64,000 bases of DNA. Origin: Chimonanthus salicifolius. Lineage: Eukaryota; Streptophyta; Magnoliopsida; Laurales; Calycanthaceae. Under the pieces are notes generated by a model. It ran no database searches and was not told where the DNA came from. It saw nothing but the letters and a program-made list of their open reading frames with translations. The translations under genes were made by a program, and so were the position numbers. This document shows positions 1-13,213 of this stretch, one piece after another (within the stretch, counting starts at the first letter, position 1; each line of letters begins with the position of its first letter). Location: contig CM023537.1 of assembly GCA_013350335.1 (NCBI GenBank), positions 10,906,438-10,970,437 on the forward strand, read 5' to 3'.

Positions 1-1079
1 CATCAATAGAAACAAATCTCCACTGCTAAAATATAACCGCTAATTCTAAAAAAAGATCATTTTTTTTAGAAAATTAGGTATATGTGCAGTTTTGTATAGA
101 AATTTATGGATGAGTTGGTCTATACAAAGCATGACCCTTACTTGGACCAAATTAAAAATTAGTCAAATTTTTTTAGCCTAGACCAAACTCATATTTTAAA
201 CAAGTTGGGTCAGTCTGCCCATATTTTGGTTAGGTCAATTGAATTTAGGTTGACCCTAACTCAAGTTGCACCCCTACCATAATCCTGTCCACATGCCCAA
301 AACTCAGCCAACCAGGTCAATGGGTCCTAGGGTTTTCCTTACCAAATGACGGTTCCAATTTACATTTGGGCTCACACTTCTATCAGGTGACATTTATTAA
401 CTGGGCTCAAATCGAGATCCAATTGTATCATTTGGATAATTGAAGATCCATTGACATCTCTACTTAGTGGTTTCATCAAGTGGAGTCTATTTTCATCTAT
501 TTAGCATCTGCTGCTTCTTCTACTTGTACAAATCTATCTAGAGCTTCTTTTATTTTTCCTTTTTCACGCTAATCTATTAAAAATCACATTTCTATCGTAT
601 AATATTTGATAAATAAACAGACTATCAAATTATTTGAAATGGGATCTACATCTACTTGGATGATCTTTTATGGCTCTCCTCAAATCTATGATTGATAAAA
701 CCCAAACTACTCTATTGGATTATATAAAGTTCAGATCATCTGAGGTTTTCGACAAATCTTTTAAAATCTTCGGATTTGTCAAATAAAGGCCTACAAGAAT
801 TCATATCATATGGGTTATGACAAATGATCCTATTTTTAAGTGTCTAATACTGACATCTCAGTATTTTTAAGTGTTCACGGATGCCGTGAATTTTTTCGAC
901 AGTACATGTTAGAAATACAACCACTAATAGAATAAGGGAATGGATAGGGACACTGGTATTCTTTATAATAATAGACACTGAGCTTGTCCTTTTATCCACT
1001 TGTCATCACCTAAATGGTGAAAAGATACAATGGTGTCCCTTACATCATTGGTTAGGATCTTAACAAGGATAACAATAAG
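1..1079. other. Intergenic, no gene seen
   Basis: No coding region is supported here. The sequence is AT-rich. Around 170-275 it reads like the end of a degenerate hAT-type MITE: GGTC/GACC-rich sequence finishing in GTTGCACCCCTA at 264-275, whose complement TAGGGGTGCAAC resembles the ends of the elements at 1080 and 44178. No matching left end is visible before the window starts, so this is only a weak call. Confidence 0.4.
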
Positions 1080-1370
1080 TAGGAGTGAAACTCAAAGCCC
1101 GACCCGCATGACCCAATCCGAGAAATCAACTGGGTTGGGTCATGAAAGTCGGGTTAGCAGGTCGGGTCGGGTTAAGAAGACAAAAATCCACATTGAATTT
1201 AGGTCGGATCGGATTGAGGGATTTTTCAAGTTAACCCGACCTGACCCAACACTGTTAAATTTAGGCTAAAATGGGTTCAAAATGCGGGTCGGGTCGGGTT
1301 CCATATTTTAGTAACTCGGGTCGGGTCGGTTTTAAAAAACCCGACATGACCTGGCCCGATTTCAGCCCTA
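1080..1370. mobile_element. hAT-type MITE, GGGTCGGG-rich family, copy 1
   Basis: A 291-bp non-autonomous element starts TAGGAGTGAAACTC and ends in the inverted counterpart ATTTCAGCCCTA. It is filled with GGGTCGGG/CCCGACCC motifs. Flanks are ACAATAAG (1072-1079) and ATAATCAG (1371-1378), which match at 6 of 8 positions, as expected for an old 8-bp hAT target duplication. Internal sequence, including GGCTAAAATGGGTTCA, is shared in the same orientation with the copy at 44178-44557. The 79-codon frame inside it is a by-product of low complexity. Confidence 0.7.
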
Positions 1371-1579
1371 ATAATCAGGCTTCAACTTTGCCAAAGGAGG
1401 CCCATAGGATCAGTGGCTAATAACATACATCCCCTTATCGAAGATCATATAATTTCTCTTTATTTACATCTTGAAAAAAGGGTTTTGATTGAACCTTAAA
1501 GACTGCAGTAAGCCAGTAAGAATGGTAAATAAGAAAAATGCCAAGCTCGCAGAGACTTTCATTATAGAGTGGAAAACTA

Positions 1580-1951
1580 GGTTACAGAAGACTTACCATT
1601 TTCAAAACAAATAAACATGGTTTCCCAGAGTCTGTACTTCTTCAGACCCACCAACCTGCTCTGCATACTCGTTCATTCATGAAAGAAGTGTCCACATGCA
1701 TTTTTAACTCGTTCAGTTTCTCCTTTGCTTTCAAAAGATCATAAGCAACTTTTACTTAGGAAAAATCTTTCTCAATTTGTTCCAGGTGTTAATCTATAGC
1801 GTGAACATACTCATGTTCCTCAAGAAGCTCAAGTTTAAGTCTGCCAGCATGTCCCCTGCATCCTTCTACTTGTGCTTTCAGAGCTTCAATCTGCTTTTCT
1901 GATTCAGCCATCATCGAAGCCTGGTCTTGCAAAAGAACATTCTTCTGCAAT
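1580..1951 (-). pseudogene. Decayed C-terminal tail of the kinesin-12 gene
   Basis: Directly after the TGA that ends the long kinesin tail exon, coiled-coil-like coding sequence continues one base out of frame (for example LLQDQASMMAESEKQIEALK). It then meets two in-frame TAA codons at 1789-1791 and 1756-1758, reads on (HLEQIEKDF, then VAYDLLKAKEKLNELK), and shifts frame again near 1660 before fading around 1600. Heptad-like, charged composition matches the exon upstream. POK-type kinesins normally carry a far longer tail, roughly 2000-2800 residues in total. This is best read as tail sequence that has lost its frame. An unrecognised intron could explain one shift but not all of the stops. 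Confidence 0.7.
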
Positions 1952-4900
1952 TCACTCAACAGATTCGCAGAGTTGAAGTTCCTTGTTCTTCAATGCCTCG
2001 AGATGATTTGAATTTATCTCAGACAATTTATTTACAGTCGTAAATGCAACAGTTGCACGAATCTCTGCTTTCTTAATCTGATCTTCGGCCAGCTTGACCC
2101 TTTCCTCTAGCTCAGTTATAATGGACATCTTAGCATTCAGCTGTGATGTCAATAACAGAACTTGTTTTTCTTTCTCACTGTTTTCCTGCTGCTGCGCTTC
2201 AGTTATTGCCAGTGTTGCCCCTCTTAAAGACCTCAACTTCCAGTCCATATCATTTCTTATTGTGTGAGCATCCTCCAAACACTTCTGGAGCTCTTCAATC
2301 AAGAGGTCCTTTTCAGATATGCTTCTGATCATCCTCTCAAACTGCTCACCAATCCAAGACCTTTGAGGAAAGCAATCAACAATAAAGTCAACTTGATCAG
2401 AAGCATCAGTTAGTGCTTCATGCCCACTGGAAAGAATTTCAGCTATCTCACATGTTAATCTCGCCCACTCTTCGGTTAATGATCTTAACTCCTCATCTTT
2501 CTTCTCAAGTTGTTCACCAAGTCTTTTGTTATCCTCGGTCATCAAATATAGCCTTCTCTGCATCTCTTTTGATTCGGTTTGCAGAAGCATCAGGTTCTGT
2601 TTCATCTCTAACTCTTTTGAATTACTATAATCAACTTGCTGCTGAAGGGCAAGTAGCTCTTCCTGGAGGCAAACAATCACCTCAGCTGTTTCGCCCTCAA
2701 CTTGTCGACAAACTTCATCCATTTCTTGTTCATGTGTTGTCTGGGACATCAGATCACTTTGGTATTTGAGGTTCAGCATCCTGGCCCTTTCAAGAGATTC
2801 GTGCATTCTTCTCAGCTTTGCCTGCAGGGGAAAGTCCTCATTATCTGAAGGCTTTGGAAGTTGTTCTCTAAGATCTTGACATTCAGAACCCATTTTTGAA
2901 TTTTCTGAAAGACTATTGGCTAGCTTTTCCTTCAGAAGTGAGATCTCCTGATCTTGTTTCCTCATGAGCTCCTCGTAAAGATCTTTTCTTTCCTTTATCT
3001 CCTCCATCTCATTAATTGATAAAATTTGTTGGGATTCAAGAGCTTCAATAACAGATCTTGCACCCTTCAACTCATTCTGCACAGATTCAAATTGTTTACT
3101 GATCTGCAAATACTTCTCATTTGCCATCTCAAGGTCATGTGCAGTCCTTTCTTCCAACTCAACACGATACACCCTCTCCTCTTGAAGAATGTTTTTAAGG
3201 ATGTCCAACTCCAGTTGCAAATGCAGAATTTCTTCATGTGTCATTGCATTTTCATGCATCCAGTCTGCTCTCTTTTTCAGGACTGTATCAAGCAAGTGTA
3301 GCTCAGATTTTTGAGATTCTGCTGAAGTTCTTTGTGAGTAAAGATCCTGAATTTATGATTTTCAATCAGTGAGAGAAAACAAACAACAAAAAGAAAGAAA
3401 GATTTTGGTTATTGTCCCCCTATAGCACATGACAGTTTGCTTTAAGGAGTTCAGTTGTGCACCTTCTGGGCTTTGACATCAGAAACTTGATTATAGCATA
3501 CAGATTTAGAACTGCTCAGTTGAGTCTGCAAATCATCCATCTCCCTAAGGAAAATAGAGAAGGGCAAATTGTCAGGATTCAGGAAATCATAGCATGAAGG
3601 ACCACGTTGACAGGCAAATAGGCAAATACTTTAGAATTGCAATATAAATTAAAGCCTGAGTAAATTATACAAACCTAGTGAGTTTTGTATTAAGTTCTAA
3701 GCAAGATTTTAGGTTATTCCTACACTCCTCTAGCTCTTCGCGAGTTTTCATTCAACTGAAATGCAAAAAATTATGTCTGAAATTAAGAACAGTAAAGCAA
3801 AATTGTATTCTTCATTATGATGCACATCAAAGTTGAAATGATTAAGAAAAACCTCAATTTGGAATGACACATCATCCTTATATGTCCCAACAGATCTGAT
3901 ATTTGAAGTTTCTTGTCCCTGTGAAAATAACTTGCATGTGAACAAGGAGAAAATAAATTGTAAAAGAGAACGTTAAGAAGATAGCTTAGAGTGCATGTCA
4001 ATCTTCCTAGTGAAACTGTGTGGTCAGGATCTTTTTCCTCCCAGAACTGGAAACCCTGCATTTCAGGCCTAACTTGAAGTCAAATGAATAATGCCGTCAT
4101 GAAGGACACATATCCCATCTATCTAGGGTAAGCACTCAAAATTGCATCTCACAAATTGTGTTTCACAGACCAACTTCCTATTTGATGCCATAAATGTAAG
4201 GGAATGATATCCAATAAATGAAGTTTGAGGTTTCTGTGATGCCATAAATGCATGCCGAAAAGGGAACACCATGCTTCTGAACAAATTGCTTCCATTATTT
4301 GTTAATAGGCCCTTAGCTATATGAATGTGGAAGTAGTTAAAAAACACAAGATAGGGGGGATGAAATCAACCAACCTGGGAAGTGATACCTAAGTCTGAAC
4401 ATCTTTCCTCCCCATACTTCTCCTCAAAGAGTTGAACGAGCTGCAAACACAGAACTTTCATTTATTTTCTCAAAAATAATAAAAAAAATGTCATAAATAT
4501 TAATCTTAAAAATCCATAGAGACCTGATTCCTCAGTTCAGATACTTCAGTAAAAAGAATTTCTCTCTCCCCTTCTTCATAGAAATCCTGAAACCTGTAGT
4601 CACTAATTTTAAAAGATATTGCAAAAGGTGGTAATTTGTATTTTAACGAATAGCATGGCAAATAAGCTTAGGTGGTTACCTTCTAAGTTGGTCTAGAAGC
4701 CTGATATTTTCCAAGGCAAAGCAAGTAACTTCTGGGTTCTTATCAACTTGTGATTGGAGCAACTGAACTTCTTCAGTAAGAGCATTATTCTCTTCCAACA
4801 AATACGGGTCCAGTGGCATTAAACCATCCAAAAGTGACTTCATTCTTTCAATCTTTTCCTCCCTAAACTTCAGCATCATTTTGGTGCATCGTGTATCCTC

Positions 4901-7900
4901 CTCTCTTTGTCGAACCTGGCAGGCAACAGATTCTCTAATTTAAAATAGAGCACTTAGGAATGAAACAATGGTTTCTTATCTTGACCAATACACCAAGTTA
5001 CCAGGCGATTCAATTGCTCGATTTCAGCTTTAAGGTGCTTAACATCACCACATGCCTTTTTCTCTCTTCTCAAGGCACCGGCCAATGTTGTCTCTAAGGA
5101 TTTCAGCTGATAGACAGAAAAAAGAACCTCTATAATTATCAACAGAAAATTGATTTTTCAAAATGGGAAAGATAACTATTAAAAGAGACCTAAATAAAAT
5201 AGTTCAGAGAACACATTCAGGCTTACAGTTCGATCTCTTATGGACCTTGTTTAATATCATGTAACAAATCATTTGAACAATCCATTGGGGGTGGTGATCA
5301 TGTCATCTAGAGGAAATTTTGCAAAAAAATTAGGTGCACCTTTTGATTTGTGTATTGGATTGATGGCCCATCTGTTCCATAGCCTCCTTCAGATTAAGAC
5401 ATATCATTCTTAAAGGATTTTAAAACTTTATGTGGTCTATCTCTCATGTCTCAATTCAATCTCTTAGGGACACCATTCAATATCATGGGATTTTGACAAA
5501 ACATTTGATCAATCCATTGGAGGCAATGATCATGTCATCTAGAAGAAAATTTGTGAAAATTTTAGGTGCCAATAGTGAAGCACATCCTTCATATAAACAA
5601 CAGGTCGACGTTGATGTATGTTAATTTTAAGACCAACCTATCATATCATTCCAATCAAATAAAAACAACGTTAAACCTGTGTTTGAGAATGGAAAGCCAA
5701 AAAGAAAAGGACCAAGGAGCCCTTGAGATCACATAGAATCAATGATCAATCTAATCGGAATGAAAATATATATTTTTTGAAAATTAACTTCATTAATCAA
5801 GAGGAAAAGGGAAGTACATACTAATGAAATGAAAATATCAACAAACAAAATAGATAGTTCCATTAATTTCCATCAATGAAAACATTTAATAAATGGTCAT
5901 AATCAAAGTTCATGTTAGAAGTAAACTTCCTACATGTTGCTTAACAATAAATTCTACACCAAGCAAGGTGACCCACCTGTTTATTAGAAACTCTAATGGT
6001 TCCCAAAGATTCACATTCCTTTGACTCATCAGTATCCCCATGTTCAATGCTAGAAACCTTTCCTTCAGGAAGAGCATCATATCCTTCACTATCAGAGGTC
6101 CCAAAGATTGTTGAGCGGAATGAAAGAGATCTTGAGACATTTTGGCGTTTAAGAAGGGATAGCTCCTCCTATTCATAAACCTCAAGTTAAATTTCAGTTT
6201 TATGTCATGCAAAAAGTCAAAAGAACATCCTTGTAAGATTGCATACAACCTTCAACAGGCATATTTGGTGTTTTAATGTCACCACATCTCCAGAAGCATC
6301 CTCATTCACGACAGCCTCAGTTAGCAGAAAGAAAAAAAGATTAGACAAAAACATATAATTAGCTTAATAAACCTGAATACAAGCACATATTAATCCTCCA
6401 TTGAACAATGATAATTATCATTACATTGTTCTGAATTAGCTTTGCACGCTGGGCAAACTTGAGAGTGCTTAGTGTTTCTGCTGCACAACTACAAATAAAT
6501 GAACAGAGATTATTTGTGCACTAAAGATGATGAAAAGGAACAGGACACTATGATAAACCAAAAGGAGAATAAAGCAAGCAGAGGTAGCACCGCATACCAG
6601 ATTGAAGGACTGATATTTGCAATTATCATTGTTTTGGAATTTCCACCTAAGGAATCCTTAAATACATGCAAGAAAAAATAAATTAGGTTGGGCCAGAGAC
6701 CAATAGGAAACAAGAAAAAGAAAGATGAGAACTTTAAAGCTAGAAACTGACTTGAAGAAGAAAGGTCAATCTTGAATCTCTATAAGGAACATGTCGTTGC
6801 TTCCCGTGTGCCACATCAACCAAGAGCATGATTACGTGACTGAAAATGTAAATATGCCATATTGATGAGCTATGACCTAACATAATAAGAAATGGACAGC
6901 ATAATAAAAATAAATATGCATATAAAACAATAATGTCTAAACAAAAATAAAAGTTGTTTTAGTTCTAGTGATTATTCATCGAATGAAGAATACCCAAGCG
7001 TTGACAAGGATTTGTTGATGTTTGCAGCTTCTTTTAGGCGCTCACCTTCAGCACCCGATGTTTTCTGCCTGTTAGGATGAGGTCTGTTGTGAGTATTCTT
7101 CTTACAACCAAACTAAATACAAATAGTTTCAGAAGCTCAGGGATTCAACAGTACCTCTCGGAACCTGCAAGATCTACGAGGTTTAGCCTTGCAGATCGTA
7201 GGTTAGTCATAGAATCTTTCTCCCATCGACTCTCAATTATACATGTAAAAACACTATGTGAACGGCTACTCTCCCGATTCATGTTTGTTGCTGCAATTTT
7301 CCTATTTGCAGCACCCTAACAACAGGTTTAATGTATCAGAAGGGCTCTTTAAAGCTATAAGAGGATGTATTAGGGTAGCATTCTAACCAAAAAGAAAGAG
7401 ATTAGAATCAAGAATGGCTACCTGAATTAGAAGCTTAAGAATATCCGTAACTGTTTCCACTTCAAATTCAGTAAGATCTTCAACATACACACCCTTCTTG
7501 ATATCCTCTCGCAACTGTAAAGCAAATAGAAATATTCAGAAGTATGTCATCCAATGTCGGATATCAAATTAAAAGATATGTACCATGGAGCATATACACA
7601 TATATCAACTACAGGCACTGAAGAAACTTTAAAATGTAAACAGTTCAGTACAAATATTAGTTAAATGCTGAAGCATTAGATTTCATAGTGCTCAAATCAT
7701 TTACATGCAAAAATAAAATGTATCTAAAGAAATTGAAAGACATCAAAGAAAAACAAGTAAACACCCTCAAAAGTAGACAAGTATGTGTAGCTTACAAGCA
7801 GATTAGTGGATGAAGGATCAAGAAGATCAATGATTTGTTCATTGTAAATCTCTAAGAATGAACATTTGCAAGTGTATTTTAAATTTTCATCCTGCCGGCT

Positions 7901-10232
7901 ATCCTCTTCCTGCACCCACAAAATATCAAGAGATTGTAAGAGAGCAATGAATGCAAACAGATCAAACATGTGAGAGCTATGTTGCATGGAGTCCTTAAAA
8001 TGTATGATCCTCCTGTGTCAAACACTTGCACCCTTATTGAACACTTGTGTCAGTGCCAGACTCCTAAGAGATTCTTAATGGACTCTTCCAAGTATTTTTT
8101 TAACACTGTTTTCCAAGATTATTAAAATATTAACATACCTTTCTCCTCTTAGAACCTAATTAAAATATTAGTATGTTTCTCAGTAGATTGTTTAAACTAG
8201 TACATTATTTCCTATAGTGTTGTTTTCACACCTTATTTTCATTTAAAATAAATTTAAACCAAATTTATTTAAATATGGTGCCAAGCCCCAAGTCCTATTT
8301 CTTTTGGTTTGCCAAGTCAAACACCTAGCACCCATGTTGGACTCTAGCTCTTGTACGCATACCCATGCAACTTAGGAGTGGAGCATGGTTATTCAAAAGA
8401 GTGTTAGTATGCTATCAACGAAAATGGATCAAATGCATACAAAGCATAGTCAATGGAAGTTACCGCTCTGATTCTTGCAAACAGAAATTCAAAGATGCGT
8501 GGTATCATTCCACGATCTGGACTGGGCCTCAATTCCAATGCATCAATCTCACCAAGCATTGTATATGTCTTCCCACTTCCCGTCTACAACCACAAACACA
8601 TTATTTCAGCTTATGAGACAGTGTCAATAGATTTTCATAAAGCCATGAAATCTCGCTGTATGATATTTATGGTTGTGTCATTACATATCAAAGTCCATGG
8701 ACATAGATATGTCACAAAAAAATGTGTTAAGTTAAAACACTGTAAACTTGCTTAAAACAAAGTTCTGAGTGCAGAAGTACCTGGCCATAAGCAAACATAC
8801 AACTATTGTACCCTGACAAGCAATTTTCTATCATCGGTAGACCTGCCACACGGAAAAGCATCTCCTGCATAAAATCAAAATTTTTAGAACATCATAACCA
8901 GGTTAAAAAACACAAATATTCTATTGGGTTTTTATTTCTAAAAACAGACCTGGTTAACAGTTTCACATGCCACATGATCAAAAGTAAAGCGGGTTTCCGG
9001 TTGTCCGATCCAAGCAATGGTATGTGCATTCTCCTGCTTTAAGCATCGACTGTAACCATGTAAACTCCGCTCTGTGCTGTTGAGAGGACGTACACGTACC
9101 AAAACCTACAGAATATCAACAGCAACAATTTGAATTTCTGCATTTTTCAATTGAGAGATGCATGTCCATTTTGATGTTCCCCTTATTGTAAATGATACAA
9201 TATGGTGGTAGAACAGATCACCACATCCTTTCCAATGTGCAATTGTTGTGGTACAGGGGGAAAACTGTATTAGTTGATCACTGTTTCTTCTGCTTTTCTG
9301 TTCACAAATTGCAACACATCATAAATGCAATTGTATATTTACTCCGAATAAAGTTACAAAAGGAAAAAAGCAATGCACCTGGTAAGTGGAAAGATATCCC
9401 ATTTCCATGATCCGCATAAAATGTACAATGGGCGAAATATCCAGCCAGTTTTACCAAAATAATCAAAATCATTGCAATGATGATACATCCAAAAGCACTC
9501 CCATTCATATAAAAAAATGCACATAAGCATGTTATACAAGTAAGAGAAAAGGAACATTACCTGCACATTGTGGTTCATCCAGAATGAAGGGTCCTCTCTG
9601 AGCTCAAAATTTGGAACTTCCACTGTATTGACCACCGTCGGTAGAACATAACAGTGTGGAGCTCCTCTTGAAACTACAGCATAACTCCCAGCCCGGGCAC
9701 CCAGGTTCAAAGGAGGACGAGTCCTATACGGAGCAAAAACTGGGTTTGGAGGCTTGGCAACGCTCTTACTTGGTGTACCCTGAGTCGACCACAAAGACCC
9801 ACTTTCTGTGTGGTTGGAAGATGCCTTCCTGGCTTTCCCACCTGTGCGAGTACTTCTCGTGAAACTACCATTTCCAGGACCTGCTCCGCGGCTACATGGC
9901 GGCAAAGTGGTCAGTCCAGGCATACCATCAGCGCCATTGAAACCAGATTCATTCTTTTGCACCCACCCAAACTTGCGGAATGGCACCGGAGCGTCTGGGC
10001 CTTTCACCTTGGAAGCGATTATATCAATCTTGGCCCTGCACCCTGATTCTTGGTCAAATGCAGAATTAGGGTTTTGCAATGGCTCCTGAATTGTGATTAA
10101 AGGGGCCCTTGTGGAATCCAGAACTTGCATGTTTGAGGGCGGAATTGACAAATTTTCTGGAAGATTCTCATTCCCTTCTGCTAGATTGGTCTTCCCTGGT
10201 TGCCTTCGGAATAGTTTGAAATCCCTCAACAT
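1952..10232 (-). CDS. Kinesin-12 (POK/KIN-12C-D type) motor protein, probably frame-broken
   Basis: Plus-end microtubule motor of the plant kinesin-12 group, which acts in phragmoplast and division-plane positioning. Exons read on the minus strand: 9561-10232, 8950-9105, 8781-8864, 8464-8583, 7796-7909, 7422-7514, 7155-7315, 6994-7068, 6752-6839, 6598-6656, 6425-6488, 6250-6315, 5977-6168, 5002-5106, 4680-4915, 4524-4593, 4375-4440, 3853-3918, 3675-3755, 3463-3544, 1952-3346. A 224-residue basic N-terminus starting [10 protein letters not shown] precedes the motor. The P-loop GQTGSGKT (303-310) is split between exons 3 and 4. Switch I is NRESSRSH (426-433), switch II DLAGSE (461-466), and [14 protein letters not shown] follows. 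The rest is coiled coil. All motor exons join in phase. Exon 19 carries one surplus base (3752), which would stop translation near residue 841, and the tail ends early at 1952. Family identity is firm; whether the gene is functional is doubtful. Confidence 0.9.
5226..5572. repeat. Degenerate direct repeat in a kinesin intron
   Basis: Two copies of a roughly 115-bp unit lie at about 5226-5340 and 5450-5572. Shared cores are CAATCCATTGG, ATGATCATGTCATCTAGA (with variation) and TTAGGTGC. They sit in the 870-bp intron between exons 13 and 14. I cannot assign them to a transposon family. Confidence 0.6.
7990..8300. repeat. Dispersed AT-rich repeat, copy in kinesin intron
   Basis: The intron between motor exons 4 and 5 contains a block with cores ACCTAATTAAAATATTAGTATG, AACTAGTACATTATTT and TTTTCATTTAAA that recurs at about 16560-16800 in ATG101 intron 2, in the same orientation. 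It is preceded by CACTTG/ACACTTG motifs in both places. It looks like a fragment of an LTR or non-autonomous element; ends and target duplications are not evident. Confidence 0.6.
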
Positions 10233-11616
10233 TCTGCCTCAAAATCAAGAAGAATGGAAGAAGAGGGGGAATCTTGAGATTTCTGGAAATTTCAGGAACA
10301 GTAAGAAGCAAACCTGACAGACGAATTGAAAAACAAGATCAGGAGCTGAAGAATTCGTTCGATCTTTTACTATTGAACACCGTTTTATGATGATTCAGGC
10401 ATCTGCCTCAGCTGACTGGGAATGAGTAGAGGGGTTCCAGTTTTGAATTTAAGACTTCGCAACGGCATTCAGTCTAATTTTAATTTGAATGAAATGTTGG
10501 GAGTTGATGCAGTATACTTAATTACTTATTGCAACAAATTGAATAAATTACAGAAGTTGTAGATGTTTGAACTTTAGAAAATCCATTAAATTCAATCTAT
10601 TAAAATTATTCGATGTTTGGGTAGAGAACTTCGCACATACTTTGAAAAAAAAATAATTAAATAATATAGTTTGATTTTAAATTAGGCTCACGTAAAATCT
10701 TTGTGCTCGACTGCCAAAACAATCCAACTATTTTATAGATTTGCATATTATTTTATTCTAAAATAAATGAAATGGATGGCATTTCAGTCATTCAATTCTT
10801 ACTTGAGAGCAAATGATTAAAAGTAAATAATGAGATTATTTATTTTTTCTATTTAGGACATCCATTAATTCAATATTATTTTGGTGGGACCTAAGACTCC
10901 ATCAACTGCCATACATTGTAGAAGTGAAAGTTAAATCATGAGAGCTCAATGCGATAGTTAAGAGTTTTCCGTTTGGACTCAGGGATGAGAATGGACGGTT
11001 CAGATTTGATAGGAGTATAAACAACAGCGCGCATTTTCGTTTTGAATTTACTGGCATATTGGGTGACGGACGGTTTGGTGGGGACGACCTGACGATGACT
11101 TTTTCTCCAAAAAGGCACATGTGCTAGAAATGCTGACAGGATAAGATGGACCCTATAATACTCAAGATATATTCATAGAGTACTTAAATGAAAAATTAGA
11201 TAAAAATATATTATTAGATATTAGATTTATATTCATCCAAAATTAATGATAAAATGAATTTTAATTTCAATATATTTGTATGCCGATTTTTTATGTGAAT
11301 TCAAAAATTCAAACGCTTTCTAGTTAGAAACTACTCTTCTTGAAATACTTGTGGGAGTCAGTGCAGATTTTATACATAAATTTATCACCATTGATATCTA
11401 AGAATAGATATTATTTGCTTCATGTGCTCAATTTTTAATTCAATTATGCAATTCACAGTTAATTAAATTTACTAATATAAAAATTATAATAACTTATATT
11501 CTCCATAATAAGTTAAATGATTAATAATTTGATGTTAGTGAATAGTAGTTTCAATTACTCTCTTCATAAACTTCTTTACCAAAAGTTACTTCAAAGGATT
11601 GAAAAATATGACTCAA

Positions 11617-11775
11617 TTTTTTTTTTTTTTTAAATTTACCTATGGAGAACCGTGGGATACACAACTTAAAATCTTCACAGGTAAGTTCACTACCCAAGGA
11701 CACACCAAGGTTAGGTCATAGGGGTTTAAACTCGCAATCTCTTACATTCTGAGGAAGGAGGCAACCAGCTAATTA
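11617..11775 (-). mobile_element. tRNA-derived SINE, reversed
   Basis: Read on the minus strand, the element begins with a tRNA-like A box (TTAGCTGGTTGCCTCCTTCC) and continues to a B-box-like GAGTTTAAACCCC. It ends in a poly-A tail, seen as the T run at 11617-11631. Length and order fit a plant tRNA-derived SINE. I could not define a target duplication. Confidence 0.65.
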
Positions 11776-13104
11776 AATGAAGTTGATTTCATAATTCTAA
11801 CAATTTATTTATTTTTGATAATCTAGAGGAAATCCCAAGTCCACTCCAGTTATACGTTGTTAAGTTGCAGGATTCGCTAATGCCTAGCTCTCCTAAAACC
11901 TCTAGATCTAACAAATTTGTCTGTATAATATGATGTCATTAAAGAACAAGTGAAGTATTGAGCAATGGCATATTTTATAGTGATTGCTTTAGATTGAAAG
12001 TCAAACAATGTATGATAAATTTAAATTTTTATATTTTTAGTTGAAGAAGTAAATTATAAAATAAATGTCACATACATGCTAAAATAGCTAAATTTTGGGG
12101 TTAATCATAAGCAAATAGTGAAGCTTAACCTAACAAAAGAAATTTTAGCTAAAGATTATGAGTGATCAAGAGCATCTCAGAAGGCCCTAAAATCATTAAA
12201 AGAATTTGAATTAAAATTCAAAGGAATCATACAAAAGTATGTCTGTGCAAAAGTTATGAGACCTATTCTGCCAGTTGTTCTAATTTATCTTTAAAATTGA
12301 AAGCTTCAATGTTTTAACCATTGAAGCATTCCATTCCAAAAACAAACCCTATTAAAAATACTAAAAAATTAAAAAAAATTAAAAAAAAAATTAAGAAAGC
12401 ATAAAAATAGTAAAAAATTATGTTCAATATTTAACAACAATCTATTGAAAATGCATAAAATGATTACAAGATGCACTTTGACAAAATCAACTAGCAAACA
12501 GAAAATCAAATAGATACATAATAAAAATAAAATAAACTTGTTTCTTCTAATTTTAAGACAAATATAGTGATTTGCAACACTTTTCTTTAAATTTGAAACT
12601 AAAAACCATGTTGTTAAACTTTAAATACTACTGTCTAGAAACTTGTTAAGTTCATAAATGGTTTTCTCAAATTTATGCACTTAAAATTTTCTACCCCTTT
12701 TCCACAAAACCTTCTGATTCTAATCATATAGATTCTTCACCTAATTAATCATCAAAAATAATCATTTTAACATCTATTTGATGTAACTTCAGATCAATTT
12801 AAACTACTAGAGCTAAAATAAATCTAAGAGGGTTTGTTTTTAAGATTATTGAAAAATTCTCTTTAAAATCAATGCATTTACATTGGATGAAATCTTTAGT
12901 GATAAGTTTGACTTATATTAGGAATGATGTCTTTGGAATAAGTCATAGTGTTCAAGCTCCCATGATTTCACTTGGTGTGCTCTAAGGGCAGTGGGTATCA
13001 CCTGCAGAAGTTTTATGTTTGGGTTTTCTACGATTTCTCACATGTAAATTTAAAAAAAGAAGTCATTTTTCTCTATCAAATCTCCTGACAATTGATTGGG
13101 AATT

Positions 13105-13213
13105 CTTTTTTATAAGCAAATGAACTATTTCTACTAACAACTTTATGATGATTTTTTTTCTTTTTTATAAGCAAATGAACTATTTCTACTAACAACTTTA
13201 TGATGATTTTTTT
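13105..13213. repeat. Near-perfect 55-bp tandem duplication
   Basis: A unit of about 55 bp with core ATAAGCAAATGAACTATTTC occurs twice head to tail (13105-13159 and 13160-13213). The copies are almost identical, so the duplication is recent. It is non-coding and lies in an AT-rich intergenic region. Confidence 0.85.
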
